58,656 nucleotides of DNA from DATGLE01 sp035294325 (GCA_035294325.1 DATGLE010000040.1:1-58656), one strand, 5' to 3'. Shown: positions 1 through 7,650, counted from the first letter of the stretch. The notes: generated by a model from the letters alone, not told the origin. Numbers and translations are program-made.

Positions 1-2
1 CG

Positions 3-479
3 CTGGCGGCGGAAAATGCCGTTCTTGGCGGCGAGCAAAAGTCCCGGCATAAAATCGTCCCGCATGGCGGCTTCACCGACCCGGAATATGGCAGCGTGGG
101 CCTCACCGAAGAGCAGGCGCGCGCGCACTGTAGTTGTGTCGTTGCGCTGGTGCCCTACACCGCGCTGGACCGCGCCCTCATCGATGGTCACAGGGAGGGC
201 TTCTGCAAGCTTATCGTCTCTGAGGAGACGCACCGCATTCTTGGCGCGCATATCGTGGGCGAGCAGGCGGTGGAAATACTCCAGCTTATTGCAACCTGCA
301 TGGCTGCGGATATGTGGGTAGAGCAGCTGGCCGAGATAGAACTGGCCTATCCCACCTTCACCGCCATTGTGGGCCTCGCCGCGCGGCGCATCGTCCGCGA
401 ACTCGGCGTCGTCCCCCTGGCGCCGCAGTGGCGCCACCCGCGCCCCGGCATCGCCGAGTGGGAGCGGGGCGAAGCATAG
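3..479 (+). CDS. Pyridine nucleotide-disulfide oxidoreductase, C-terminal part (5' end outside window)
   Basis: The reading frame is open from the window edge to the stop at 479, so only the last ~158 residues are visible. They begin in the FAD-domain end (LAAENAVLGG) and run through the interface/dimerisation domain (FTDPEYGSVGLTEEQAR, then GAHIVGEQAVEILQLIA), which matches the Pyr_redox_dim family (mercuric reductase, dihydrolipoamide dehydrogenase and relatives). The position where lipoamide dehydrogenases carry the catalytic His-Pro reads AYPTFTAIV, so the His is absent. The C-terminal Cys pair of MerA is also absent. It is therefore probably an FAD oxidoreductase of this fold with a different acceptor. 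The fold is secure; the substrate cannot be assigned. It converges on the PhnD-like gene, with a hairpin between them. Confidence 0.85.
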   Translation: MAAENAVLGGEQKSRHKIVPHGGFTDPEYGSVGLTEEQARAHCSCVVALVPYTALDRALIDGHREGFCKLIVSEETHRILGAHIVGEQAVEILQLIATCMAADMWVEQLAEIELAYPTFTAIVGLAARRIVRELGVVPLAPQWRHPRPGIAEWERGEA

Positions 480-486
480 AAATTAG

Positions 487-540
487 CCGATATGGGCGGG
501 GCATCCTGTGCATCCGCACAGGATGCCCCGCCCATATCGG
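487..540. terminator. 24-bp perfect hairpin between convergent genes
   Basis: Arms 487-510 and 517-540 are exact reverse complements (CCGATATGGGCGGGGCATCC...) around a 6-nt loop. It lies 7 bp after the oxidoreductase stop and 13 bp from the stop of the convergent PhnD-like gene. There is no T-run. A bidirectional terminator or mRNA-end stabiliser is the likely role. Confidence 0.6.
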
Positions 541-553
541 CGTGTTCCGTTTC

Positions 554-1387
554 TCATCCCACAGCTTTTACGGACATATCGTGAACAGGCCGGTAATCTT
601 CGTCGCTGATGGGAACAAATCTCGCTATTAGCCCTTGCCGCAGCGCCTCCGCTGCATCAGCATCGTGATGCATAGCCAGGAGTATGCGTTTTAGCTCCTG
701 TTTCAGTGAAGCCGGCAGACTTTTCGCCGCGACGATGGGAGGGATCGGCGAAGGCCCGAGGGCGTCGATGATACGCAGGTTTGTAGCGAGTCTGGCATCA
801 CGCATCCTCAGAACATCGAGGACGTGGGAGTCGATGGCCGCTGCATCTATGTCACCTTGCAGGACCATCTCTATTGATCGCAGGTGTGAGCCGGTCTTTA
901 CCAGCCTGCCAAAGTAATCGAGAGTTTTGCCGCGCATCGCCAGGTTGTAGCTGACGATATTCCAGCCCGAGTGCGATGTTTTCTCGTTGTATCCCCACAC
1001 GGTTCCTTGAAGATCCTCAAAAGAGGTGAAGGAGCTGCTTGAGCGGACGATGATATCCGAAAAATAGACAGGCTTTCCATGATAGCGCGGCGGATACAGA
1101 ACGGGAGCTGCCAGCAATTCGATAGCAGGATCATCTCGCCGCGCTGCCTGGCTGTAGGGCAGCCCGCATAAAAATCCAATATGCGCCCGTCCATCGGCAA
1201 ATTCGTCGAGCGATTGCCCCACCGCCAGTTGCGCAGCGCGGCCTACCTGTTCACCGACATAGCTGCTAATATATGCATACGTTTCATACAAGGCTGGAGA
1301 GAGAAACGTCGCGAAACGCAGCATGGAAGGCGTTCGCTTAATGATAGATGTGCCCGGCCTCCATTTAGTTGCAGCGAAGGATAACAT
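554..1387 (-). CDS. PhnD-like phosphonate/phosphate-type ABC substrate-binding protein
   Basis: A 277-residue protein of the PhnD/SsuA/transferrin-like periplasmic binding fold. It shows LRFATFLSPALYETYAYISSYVGEQVG near the N-terminus (split here as LRFATFLSPALYETY and AYISSYVGEQVG), then DGRAHIGFLCGLPY, FEDLQGTVWGYNEKTSHSG and GDIDAAAIDSHVLD, all characteristic of that family. No signal peptide or lipobox is visible. The ATG at 1387 has a plausible ribosome site (GAGGTG) upstream; an internal Met 21 codons later is the alternative start. The relic SDR stop at 1409 lies 21 bp upstream on the same strand. Before the element inserted, this gene was therefore the second gene of an SDR-PhnD operon. 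Its first 145 nt are now overlapped out of frame by the recombinase read-through, so expression may depend on the element. Confidence 0.75.
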   Translation of the reverse strand: MLSFAATKWRPGTSIIKRTPSMLRFATFLSPALYETYAYISSYVGEQVGRAAQLAVGQSLDEFADGRAHIGFLCGLPYSQAARRDDPAIELLAAPVLYPPRYHGKPVYFSDIIVRSSSSFTSFEDLQGTVWGYNEKTSHSGWNIVSYNLAMRGKTLDYFGRLVKTGSHLRSIEMVLQGDIDAAAIDSHVLDVLRMRDARLATNLRIIDALGPSPIPPIVAAKSLPASLKQELKRILLAMHHDADAAEALRQGLIARFVPISDEDYRPVHDMSVKAVG

Positions 1388-3687
1388 GCTGATAAGTTCA
1401 CCTCTGAATTAGCGCGGCGCCATCCTGATCGCGCCGTCGAAGCATTAGTTATGGTCTCACCATGAAGCAATTCACGGGTGGCCTCTGTGCCATCCCCTAT
1501 ACTACTACTCTTATCCGGGAAGAGGAGGCGGATGCCGCTGTCCCCGCCGTCATCCGGGCCGTCCAGCAGGCTCAGGTAGCTGACCTCATCCAGAGGCAGC
1601 CACCAGTGGGCGGACAATTGCCCCCGCAACGTCTCTTTCGCAAGCGTGTTGGCGATTTCCTGCATACGCTCTTTCGCTGCCGGTTCTTCTACCAGGCGGG
1701 CGACCGCCTCCAAATCCTGCCAGCTTACGGTGCGGTGATAGAGATTAGCCATCCCCCGGCCTGTGGTAAGAGAACGGTTCCGGTAAATGCCGTTCTCTTT
1801 GGCATGGTCGCAGATGCGATACCATGAGAACCGGGGAAAAGCTTGCATGAGTTCCACCTGGGCTGCTTCGTGATACATGGCGAACAGGGTTTCTTCTTCT
1901 TCCCGGCTCCAGGCTTCGTTGGTATTGGGCATGGTTCCCCGCCAGATGAGCGCCACATCGTCCCGCGCGGCCACACCGTCCTCCCAGATAATATGCAAGA
2001 GGAACAGATGCGAGGACACCATGTTAAGTTTAATCGCCTTGACCACTTTCCGTATCATCTTTTTCTGGTGCTCGCTGCTCAGCTTTTTGTACTCCGTGGG
2101 CAGGTGCGAGAGCACGTAGTAGAAATTCGGCACCACGCGCTCTGGGTCTTCCTGTCCGCTTTGCGCCTGCTGCTTTTCTAGGAAGCCCTCCAGGGCGATC
2201 TCCGCTTCCGCCAGTTGCGTGATGTAACGGGCTTCCGTTTGCTTGCTCAAGGGCCGCGCCGGTTTGGTCAGCAGGTTGTCCAGCCGCGCTATCTGCGCCT
2301 GTGCTTTTTCTATTTGCGTCTTGAGCACCTGCGCCTCATCCACCATGCCGCTTTGACGGCTCTCCCAAATCGCCTTGATCCGGTCAGCCATCTCGCCGTC
2401 ATACTGCGCCAGGTCGCACAGGCGGTCGAGCACAATCGCGTCCAGTTCCTTGCAGGAAACCGTCCATGCCGTCTTTGTCTGGATGATGCCTACCCGGTTG
2501 CTTCCGTAGAGCGGCGACCCCTGGTGGCAATCATAGCGGCTTTTCGTATTTTTATTTTCCTGGTTATCAACGGAGAAGCTTACCGCCCCGTCATCGCTTT
2601 TGAGGAAGCCGTGCAGGATGGCGTCCGACTCCCATTGCCGGGTGTGCTTCCGCGACCGCCTGCTGTCTTTCCACTTATCAAAGGGTGTGCCATCAGGATA
2701 ATGTCCGGTGATAGCGCCGTAGCAGGGTGCGAGCAAATCCATCGGCACCGCCGCCTCGAACGCGCCCGCGAGGAGGATTTCATTCCCCAGCTCGTCTTTT
2801 CCGATTTTGGCATATCCCCCCAGCGTCATGTTGCTGAGGTAATGCTTGAGCGCGTCCAGGCTGGCGAAGGTGAATCCCTTTTCCACCCTGCTCATAATCG
2901 TCGGAAAATTGTATTTCTGGAGGTCTTCGGCGGGAGGGTAAGGGAAGAGGCAGGGAAGGCTCTCGATATAGCGGACGATATAGGCAAGGGAAAAGTCGTT
3001 GTCATAGAACCGCTGGAAGAGATCAACCGCTATCTCCTGCCAGGGATGGTATATGATAGGACGCTGCTCGTCTTTCCAGGCATTGCGGTCAATCACATAT
3101 GGTGCAGGCAAGTGCCCGCCGCCATAGAGTCCGCGCTGCACCTTCTGCTGGCGCGTCTCATTGAGGTACACGATCTGCGTGGCGAGGTAGTTATAGGCGT
3201 CCTGCATCTCTTTCTGGAACGCCTGCAAGTCTTTGGTGCGTGTGAAATCATACACCGCGCGCCCCGGCACAATGAGTTTGAGCTTTTTCTTCTCCGCCAG
3301 TTCGGTGAACATGCTCACATTGCGAAAATGCTTATCCCTGAAAAGCCGATCCGCCCGCGCGAGCACCAGGCTGCCGACAACATCATTCGCAATGTCAATG
3401 TAGAGCCGGGAGAGCTTTGGGCGCTCATCGTACCCTTTGGTGCCGCTGACGCCCGCGCCTTCATCATATAACTCAATGTTACGGTCGTCCTCGTCTCCCC
3501 TTATCGCTATGGCGATGGGAACCATCGTTTCCTGTCTCAACCGGCCCTCATAATGGCTCTTGTCAGACTTCTTCCGGGATTGCCGGATGAGTACGCCGGT
3601 CTTTCGCGTAAGATCAACTTCGATGCCGGTTAAATCGTATTCGGTTTCCTGCGCAGCGTGTACGATTTTGATACCCACGCATATCAC
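1243..3687 (-). CDS. Large serine recombinase (integrase) of the element; C-terminus altered by integration
   Basis: Catalyses attP x attB recombination. The catalytic Ser is S37 in VLIRQSRKK, and the resolvase signature LARADRLFRD is at ~109-117. The recombinase domain spans ~180-350, a coiled coil ~435-510, and a Myb/SANT-like HTH ~590-635 (AWSREEEETLFAMYHEAAQ). The zinc-ribbon position (~356-410) lacks the usual Cys pairs (ILHGFLKSDDG). A GTG start at 3687 is possible; GTG at 3678 has better spacing from GAGGTG (811 aa). Residues 1-753 belong to the element. From codon 754 on, the frame reads into SDR and PhnD DNA, giving a 61-residue foreign tail (SGWRRANSEVN...). In the circular form the frame continues instead into the remnant at 16987-17104, giving 792 aa. 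The class is certain; the tail switch is read directly from the junctions. Confidence 0.93.
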   Translation of the reverse strand: MICVGIKIVHAAQETEYDLTGIEVDLTRKTGVLIRQSRKKSDKSHYEGRLRQETMVPIAIAIRGDEDDRNIELYDEGAGVSGTKGYDERPKLSRLYIDIANDVVGSLVLARADRLFRDKHFRNVSMFTELAEKKKLKLIVPGRAVYDFTRTKDLQAFQKEMQDAYNYLATQIVYLNETRQQKVQRGLYGGGHLPAPYVIDRNAWKDEQRPIIYHPWQEIAVDLFQRFYDNDFSLAYIVRYIESLPCLFPYPPAEDLQKYNFPTIMSRVEKGFTFASLDALKHYLSNMTLGGYAKIGKDELGNEILLAGAFEAAVPMDLLAPCYGAITGHYPDGTPFDKWKDSRRSRKHTRQWESDAILHGFLKSDDGAVSFSVDNQENKNTKSRYDCHQGSPLYGSNRVGIIQTKTAWTVSCKELDAIVLDRLCDLAQYDGEMADRIKAIWESRQSGMVDEAQVLKTQIEKAQAQIARLDNLLTKPARPLSKQTEARYITQLAEAEIALEGFLEKQQAQSGQEDPERVVPNFYYVLSHLPTEYKKLSSEHQKKMIRKVVKAIKLNMVSSHLFLLHIIWEDGVAARDDVALIWRGTMPNTNEAWSREEEETLFAMYHEAAQVELMQAFPRFSWYRICDHAKENGIYRNRSLTTGRGMANLYHRTVSWQDLEAVARLVEEPAAKERMQEIANTLAKETLRGQLSAHWWLPLDEVSYLSLLDGPDDGGDSGIRLLFPDKSSSIGDGTEATRELLHGETITNASTARSGWRRANSEVNLSACYPSLQLNGGRAHLSLSERLPCCVSRRFSLQPCMKRMHILAAMSVNR
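1409..1461 (-). other. attL: left attachment site with the displaced native SDR 3' end
   Basis: Read on the minus strand, 1438-1409 encodes D-G-A-I-R-M-A-P-R-stop, the typical end of type II 3-hydroxyacyl-CoA dehydrogenase-like SDRs (human HSD17B10 ends LDGAIRMQP). The core shared with attR is GATCGC at 1427-1432 on the plus strand. The wider match to attR is GAYGGYGCGATC, 10 of 12 identical. CTCACC at 1456-1461 pairs with GGTGAG at 17074-17079 as the outer arms of the reconstructed attP, 23 and 25 bp from the core. Sequence below the core is chromosomal; sequence above it is element. Confidence 0.85.
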
Positions 3688-3734
3688 CTCGCTTTGACCT
3701 ATCAGGCGGAACGCAACAGCGTCCTGTGCCAGAA

Positions 3735-3831
3735 TAACTATACCATAAGAACCCCGGCGGCGGCGGCTCCGGGCTTAGATTTCCCGAAGCGCCTGAATAG
3801 AGTGCATCTCTCTATGCCTAACTATACCATA
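3735..3831. promoter_or_regulatory. Pair of 13-bp direct repeats between recombinase and regulator
   Basis: TAACTATACCATA occurs at 3735-3747 and again at 3819-3831, 84 bp apart. On the minus strand each copy contains TATGGTATAGTTA, with a TATAGT -10-like element facing the recombinase. They could be twin promoters or operators for the adjacent HTH protein. The repeat is seen directly; the role is inferred. Confidence 0.4.
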
Positions 3832-3858
3832 CAATGATATAAATTGCCATAGAACGCA

Positions 3859-3887
3859 TTGACATTCCCCTAGTATGATGGCATACT
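3859..3887 (+). promoter_or_regulatory. Sigma-70-type promoter for the HTH regulator
   Basis: A perfect -35 TTGACA (3859-3864), a 17-bp spacer and -10 CATACT (3882-3887, 4 of 6). The spacer and -10 include TATGATGGCATA, a small inverted repeat that could be an operator. The regulator ATG is 38 bp downstream. Confidence 0.55.
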
Positions 3888-3924
3888 TAGGAGGGACCGA
3901 ATTTATTTTTGGAGTGCTTAACCT

Positions 3925-4134
3925 ATGACCCTGAACGAGTATAGGATTAAGCTTGGATGGTCGAGAAGGCGGCTTGCACATGAGGCAGGTATTGACGAGA
4001 GAACGTTGCGTGATGCTATCTCAGGAAAACCCGTATACTCGGCGACTGCCGGAAAGATTGCAAATGCTATCAGTAAAGGGTTAGGCGTGGAGATTTCCTA
4101 CAGGGATATTGAAGGGCTGAACCTGGCCGACTGA
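3925..4134 (+). CDS. Small Cro/CI (XRE)-type HTH regulator
   Basis: 69 residues forming a single lambda-repressor-like HTH. It has YRIKLGWSRRRLAHEAGIDE then RTLRDAISGK, with the helix-turn-helix at ~15-36 and a C-terminal amphipathic segment. GGAGTG lies 8-9 nt before the ATG. It is divergent from the recombinase gene, with ~240 bp of shared regulatory DNA holding a promoter and two 13-bp repeats. This is the usual position for the switch that controls integrase expression. The fold is recognised by pattern; the regulatory target is inferred from position. Confidence 0.8.
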   Translation: MTLNEYRIKLGWSRRRLAHEAGIDERTLRDAISGKPVYSATAGKIANAISKGLGVEISYRDIEGLNLAD

Positions 4135-4553
4135 TGACATCCAGGCTTATAAGGAGGTGATGCCAAGAAGCGCCCAGGCAGGAACCCAGGCGCTCCCCGC
4201 AGACTTTTAACGACGCTTTGCGCTGTGCGAACTTTCGCAGGGTACTCACAGCGCAAATAGAAACAACCCATCCTGTGTGACTTAACACAGTGGCGGTGAA
4301 AGACGCTGTGATAGGCGTCTTTTTGCCTTCAGGACAGGCTAAAAGCCTGATGATAATATACCACGAATGGCCCCGCCTGTCGATAATCCCAGCACCAATT
4401 CACGAAGGAGGTGAGCGCAGAGCAGTCAACCATGCTGGCTTCCGTGTGCAAGACGCAAGCCAGCGAGCGGAACCGTCAAAACCCCATTACAGTCCGACCG
4501 GCCCCATGAGATTGTAAGCTCATAGGCCGTCACAGTCAAGAACGAGAGGTTCT
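4135..4553. other. Non-coding leader region with hairpins
   Basis: This 419-bp gap holds no convincing gene. It contains CTGTGT-N6-ACACAG (4272-4289), a terminator (next entry), and GCTGGCTT-N15-AAGCCAGC (about 4436-4466). Two strong ribosome-site-like runs, AAGGAGGTGATG near 4151 and GAAGGAGGTGAG near 4404, are followed by very short frames. One of these (ATG 4432) could encode a 25-residue peptide. This looks like a structured leader for the downstream cargo operon, possibly with an upstream peptide. Confidence 0.35.
4299..4326 (+). terminator. Rho-independent terminator after the regulator region
   Basis: AAAGACGC, a short loop, then GCGTCTTTTT. The stem is 8 bp and ends in a T-run on the plus strand. 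It separates the regulator transcript from the cargo operon. Confidence 0.6.
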
Positions 4554-4787
4554 ATGAGTCTCGCCGCCAAAGCCTTAAAGAAGATCGTCAACAGTTGCCG
4601 CTCTCAAGGGCACGACTGGCAACCAACGATCATTGTTGGCTATTTCCTGTGTCAACGCTGCAAGAAGTTCGCTGCCTGTCGCGGCTGTGTTCCTGCTCCG
4701 CGCGGCAATCCCATTCCAGGCTTGTGCAAGAAGCATCAGGATCTTCAAACCCAGGAAAGCCAGATGGAGGTCCTGAGCCATGAGTAA
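4554..4787 (+). CDS. Small Cys-rich hypothetical protein
   Basis: 77 residues, family not recognised. The centre holds CQRCKKFAACRGC followed by a further Cys ~13 residues on and a nearby His, an arrangement compatible with zinc binding. The rest is basic and polar. GAGAGG precedes the ATG. Its stop overlaps the next start by 8 nt (ATGAGTAA), so the two are translationally coupled. It appears to be the first gene of a four-gene cargo operon running to 7605. No function is assigned. Confidence 0.6.
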   Translation: MSLAAKALKKIVNSCRSQGHDWQPTIIVGYFLCQRCKKFAACRGCVPAPRGNPIPGLCKKHQDLQTQESQMEVLSHE

Positions 4788-5607
4788 TCAACCGGTTCCC
4801 ATCCGCCGCGCCAGCTTGCCCCCCGCCGCACGCGCCTTTCCGCAGCGGACAAGCTCATCAGCCATGACCCGCAATACCAGCGAGGACCGCAGCATTACGG
4901 GTATTCCTCGCAGTGCGCTGCGGCATCGGCCTGTCGGCCATCTGTATGTCATTCCGCTCACGGACGGCACCGAGATGCATGTCACCGAGCGGGAACTTGA
5001 CGACCTGCCCGCAGAGTACCAGTATGCCGCTCACCTTCTCGCGCCGCCCCAGGTGCCCACACAGAGGCAGCGTCGCCACCCAAACCCGAAGCGACCCACG
5101 CCGAGCGATACCGTCTACGAAATGCCGCCCGCCAGGACGGACCCGGAGAGTTATCTGCCAGAGCGCCGCCGTTTACCCCGCCTGCACTGGTTCGTCTGGG
5201 TAGGGGGAGCGCTGTTTTTGATGCTTATCGGATGGATGGCGCTTTCCGCGTTAGGGAATTGGTGGCAGAACACGCGCGACACCTGGCAGTATGGGATGCC
5301 GCGCACCGAGCAAGTAGACGCCAATGTTGGGCACGGCACGAAGAGCCATCCCCAGAGCCATTTCATCGCCGAGAACTTGCAGGGACAGATCATCGTCATC
5401 GAGTTCCCCGGCGATGACCCAACCCGCGCTAAAGTCTATATCGGCCCATCGCTCATCGGTCCTGGGGATGACCTGGCCCCGGCCACGCTCACCTTTCCCG
5501 ACGTGAATCACGACGGACGCCCCGATTTAGTCATTCATGTGAACAATAGTCAATTTATCTTTCTCAACCAGCCCAACGGAACGTTTAAAGCCGTCCCACA
5601 CCCGTAG
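4780..5607 (+). CDS. Membrane-anchored protein with a calcium-loop (VCBS/FG-GAP-like) C-terminus
   Basis: 275 residues. A ~130-residue basic, Pro-rich N-terminal part is probably cytoplasmic. One transmembrane helix follows at ~136-158 (WFVWVGGALFLMLIGWMALS), then a ~115-residue outer domain. Near the end is DVNHDGRPDLVIHV, a DxNxDGxxD calcium-binding loop typical of FG-GAP/VCBS repeats. The gene starts inside the previous one (8-nt overlap), and the next starts 12 bp after its stop behind AGGAGG. It is likely an exported partner of the next protein. The topology is well supported; the role is unknown. Confidence 0.7.
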   Translation: MSNQPVPIRRASLPPAARAFPQRTSSSAMTRNTSEDRSITGIPRSALRHRPVGHLYVIPLTDGTEMHVTERELDDLPAEYQYAAHLLAPPQVPTQRQRRHPNPKRPTPSDTVYEMPPARTDPESYLPERRRLPRLHWFVWVGGALFLMLIGWMALSALGNWWQNTRDTWQYGMPRTEQVDANVGHGTKSHPQSHFIAENLQGQIIVIEFPGDDPTRAKVYIGPSLIGPGDDLAPATLTFPDVNHDGRPDLVIHVNNSQFIFLNQPNGTFKAVPHP

Positions 5608-5618
5608 GAGGAAACCCG

Positions 5619-7091
5619 ATGAACGAGACCCCACACGACCTGGAGCAGCAGGTCGAGAACCTGATCCTTGCCCATTTCTCCGAGAGAGGAGGAGACGAAC
5701 CGGAAGCCGACCAGGAGGAGGGAACGGCAGAGCCGAGCATCATTGACATAGACCTGTACCGCCTGGAAGGCGGAGCGGTGTTACTGGTGCCGGGCAACGG
5801 GACCAGTCCGCTTGACGCCAACGCCGTTGAGAGCGAAGCGCCCATGCAAGAGGACCAGGGAGCACCGCCCGCCGGGACGGCCACGACAGCGCAAGGAGAA
5901 GCGGAGCCACAGGAAGAAGCTGTCCCGGAGCCAGCCCCAACCGAGCAGCCGAGAGGCACAAGACACCTTGTGCCTCTCGTGTCGCTTATGCTTCTGTGCA
6001 TGCTAGCAGCCGGAACCGTCAGTTACCTCTACCTTTTGCCCTTGACGGCAAGCGCTACCGTCATCCTGACCCCGCAGGTAAGACGCTTGCAGACAACGGC
6101 CACGTTGACCATTGCCGCCAATCCGCAAGCCGGGCAGGTGCAGGGAAGGGAGCTTGAGCCGGTCAGTTTCACCAGGAGCAAGACCGTCCCCGCGACCGGA
6201 GAGGGCCACGTTCAGGCGACGCAGGCAACAGGCGTGATTACCTTTTCCAATGCCGACGCCACCCAAAGCTATACGATCAGCGCAGGGACGAGCTTTACCA
6301 TACAAAGCGTGACCGTCGTCACCGATCAAACGGTCACAGTTCAGGCGGCGATCCTGCCCTACTCCTTTGGCACAGCGATCACCCCCGCGCATGTGATCCA
6401 GGCAGGGAGCGCGGGTAATCTTTCCGCCCGCGCGATCTCCACGCGGTGTTGTGGGAGTCAGTTCCTTACCGCAATCAATACGACCCCGTTTTCAGGGGGA
6501 CAGGACGAAAGATACTATAGCTACGCTCAAACCAGTGATATTCAAAACGCGGCCAACGATCTGCTCGCTGCTCTTTCGCCACAGGCAACCGCAGCCCTCG
6601 CCAAAGAAGCACGGACGGGGGAGCAGCTTGTCACCCCGCTTTGCACGCCACACACCACCAGTAGCCTGCCCGCAGGCAGCGAAGGCGCTAGCGTCACCGT
6701 TTCCGTGACAGAGCAGTGTAGGAGCGTGGCCTATCGCACGGCTTCACTTAATCAGGTTGCGACCGCCATGCTTGCGCAGAGCGCCAATCTTGCCAACTAC
6801 CAGCAGGCAGGAACGGTACAGGTGACAGTGAACGGCTCCACCTACGCCGACTATACGGCCCGCTTGAACGTCTCGCTTGCCGGTCTATGGGTGTACCATT
6901 TCACCCAGGAGCAATTAACACAGCTTGCCCACCAGATAGCCGGAGAGAGCCAGGAGCAGGCAAGAGCAACCCTTGAGCGGGGAGACGGGGTAGCCAGCGG
7001 GAGTGTCCACCTGCAACGGTTCGACTTCAAGGACCAGCTTCCCACCGATCCGCAGCACATTACGATCCAGGTGTTCTATATCGTCTCATAG
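5619..7091 (+). CDS. Membrane-anchored protein with a baseplate J-like region
   Basis: 490 residues. An acidic N-terminal tail of ~125 residues is followed by one transmembrane helix (~128-147, LVPLVSLMLLCMLAAGTVSY). A long outer part has ATGVITFSNADATQSYTISA and GTSFTIQSV, then AGSAGNLSARAIS. This alternation is typical of proteins annotated as baseplate J/gp47-like in Chloroflexota and Firmicutes. No tail or sheath genes are nearby, so a phage or contractile particle is not implied. A cell-surface or adhesion role for the mobile element is possible. The membrane topology is clear; the family assignment is by pattern only. Confidence 0.7.
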   Translation: MNETPHDLEQQVENLILAHFSERGGDEPEADQEEGTAEPSIIDIDLYRLEGGAVLLVPGNGTSPLDANAVESEAPMQEDQGAPPAGTATTAQGEAEPQEEAVPEPAPTEQPRGTRHLVPLVSLMLLCMLAAGTVSYLYLLPLTASATVILTPQVRRLQTTATLTIAANPQAGQVQGRELEPVSFTRSKTVPATGEGHVQATQATGVITFSNADATQSYTISAGTSFTIQSVTVVTDQTVTVQAAILPYSFGTAITPAHVIQAGSAGNLSARAISTRCCGSQFLTAINTTPFSGGQDERYYSYAQTSDIQNAANDLLAALSPQATAALAKEARTGEQLVTPLCTPHTTSSLPAGSEGASVTVSVTEQCRSVAYRTASLNQVATAMLAQSANLANYQQAGTVQVTVNGSTYADYTARLNVSLAGLWVYHFTQEQLTQLAHQIAGESQEQARATLERGDGVASGSVHLQRFDFKDQLPTDPQHITIQVFYIVS

Positions 7092-7122
7092 CAACCACCC
7101 GAAAGAAAGGAAGTGTCTTTCA

Positions 7123-7605
7123 ATGGATAGCAGTGATAGTAAAGCGCGTCGGGATAACGGGGCGTATAAATACTACCCGCTGGATGTGAGCACTATCGCC
7201 CTCTTGCCGGACGAGCATGAAGTCGTCATCAATCCGAAAAACGGCCTGGCGCTGCTCGTTGATTGGGGCATGCGCGAAATCCGGGCCGATAGCCAGTTTG
7301 AGCGAGAGGCATGCAGAATTGTCATGCAACTGCTCCATGACTGGCCCTCGTTTGTGCGCTACGAGAAGCTGGTAGCGCTTATTAGCGACGAGCCGCCTGC
7401 CGGGATTGTCGAGAGGATCGAGGCGGCTCGGTTCACCGATACGCTGGAGCCGGTCATCGCGCCCCTGGTGGCGATCCTCGACAAAAGCAAGCCTGCCCTT
7501 GCCAGGCTTGGCCTCCTGGCCTATCCGATGCCAGAGCAAGGCTATCTACTCACCAGCCTGCGCGATCCGTCGCAGCAGGACGGTACAGAACCGCCACAAG
7601 CATAA
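7123..7605 (+). CDS. Hypothetical protein, possibly an OmpR-type winged helix
   Basis: 160 residues from the ATG at 7123, which follows AAAGGAAG; an upstream in-frame extension has no ribosome site. The central part (FEREACRIVMQLLHDWPSFV then RYEKLVALI) and the end (ALARLGLLAYPMPEQGYLL) resemble the helix-wing pattern of Trans_Reg_C domains, where the wing usually ends in GYxL. There is no receiver domain. It is the last gene of the cargo operon, 31 bp after the baseplate-like gene, and could be its regulator. Winged-helix assignment is an inference. Confidence 0.55.
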   Translation: MDSSDSKARRDNGAYKYYPLDVSTIALLPDEHEVVINPKNGLALLVDWGMREIRADSQFEREACRIVMQLLHDWPSFVRYEKLVALISDEPPAGIVERIEAARFTDTLEPVIAPLVAILDKSKPALARLGLLAYPMPEQGYLLTSLRDPSQQDGTEPPQA

Positions 7606-7650
7606 AATCAGCTTTTTATGAGTTCTTGCCACAGGGTGAGGGAGAACATC

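Noticed and set aside
2215..3471. 418-codon open frame on the plus strand
   Set aside because: It is antisense to the serine recombinase, whose domains and motifs are clear. The antisense translation has no family pattern and no ribosome site.
5619..7091. Phage tail or contractile injection baseplate
   Set aside because: The protein has a transmembrane anchor, and no sheath, tube, spike or tape-measure genes are nearby. Only a region of similarity to baseplate J is present.
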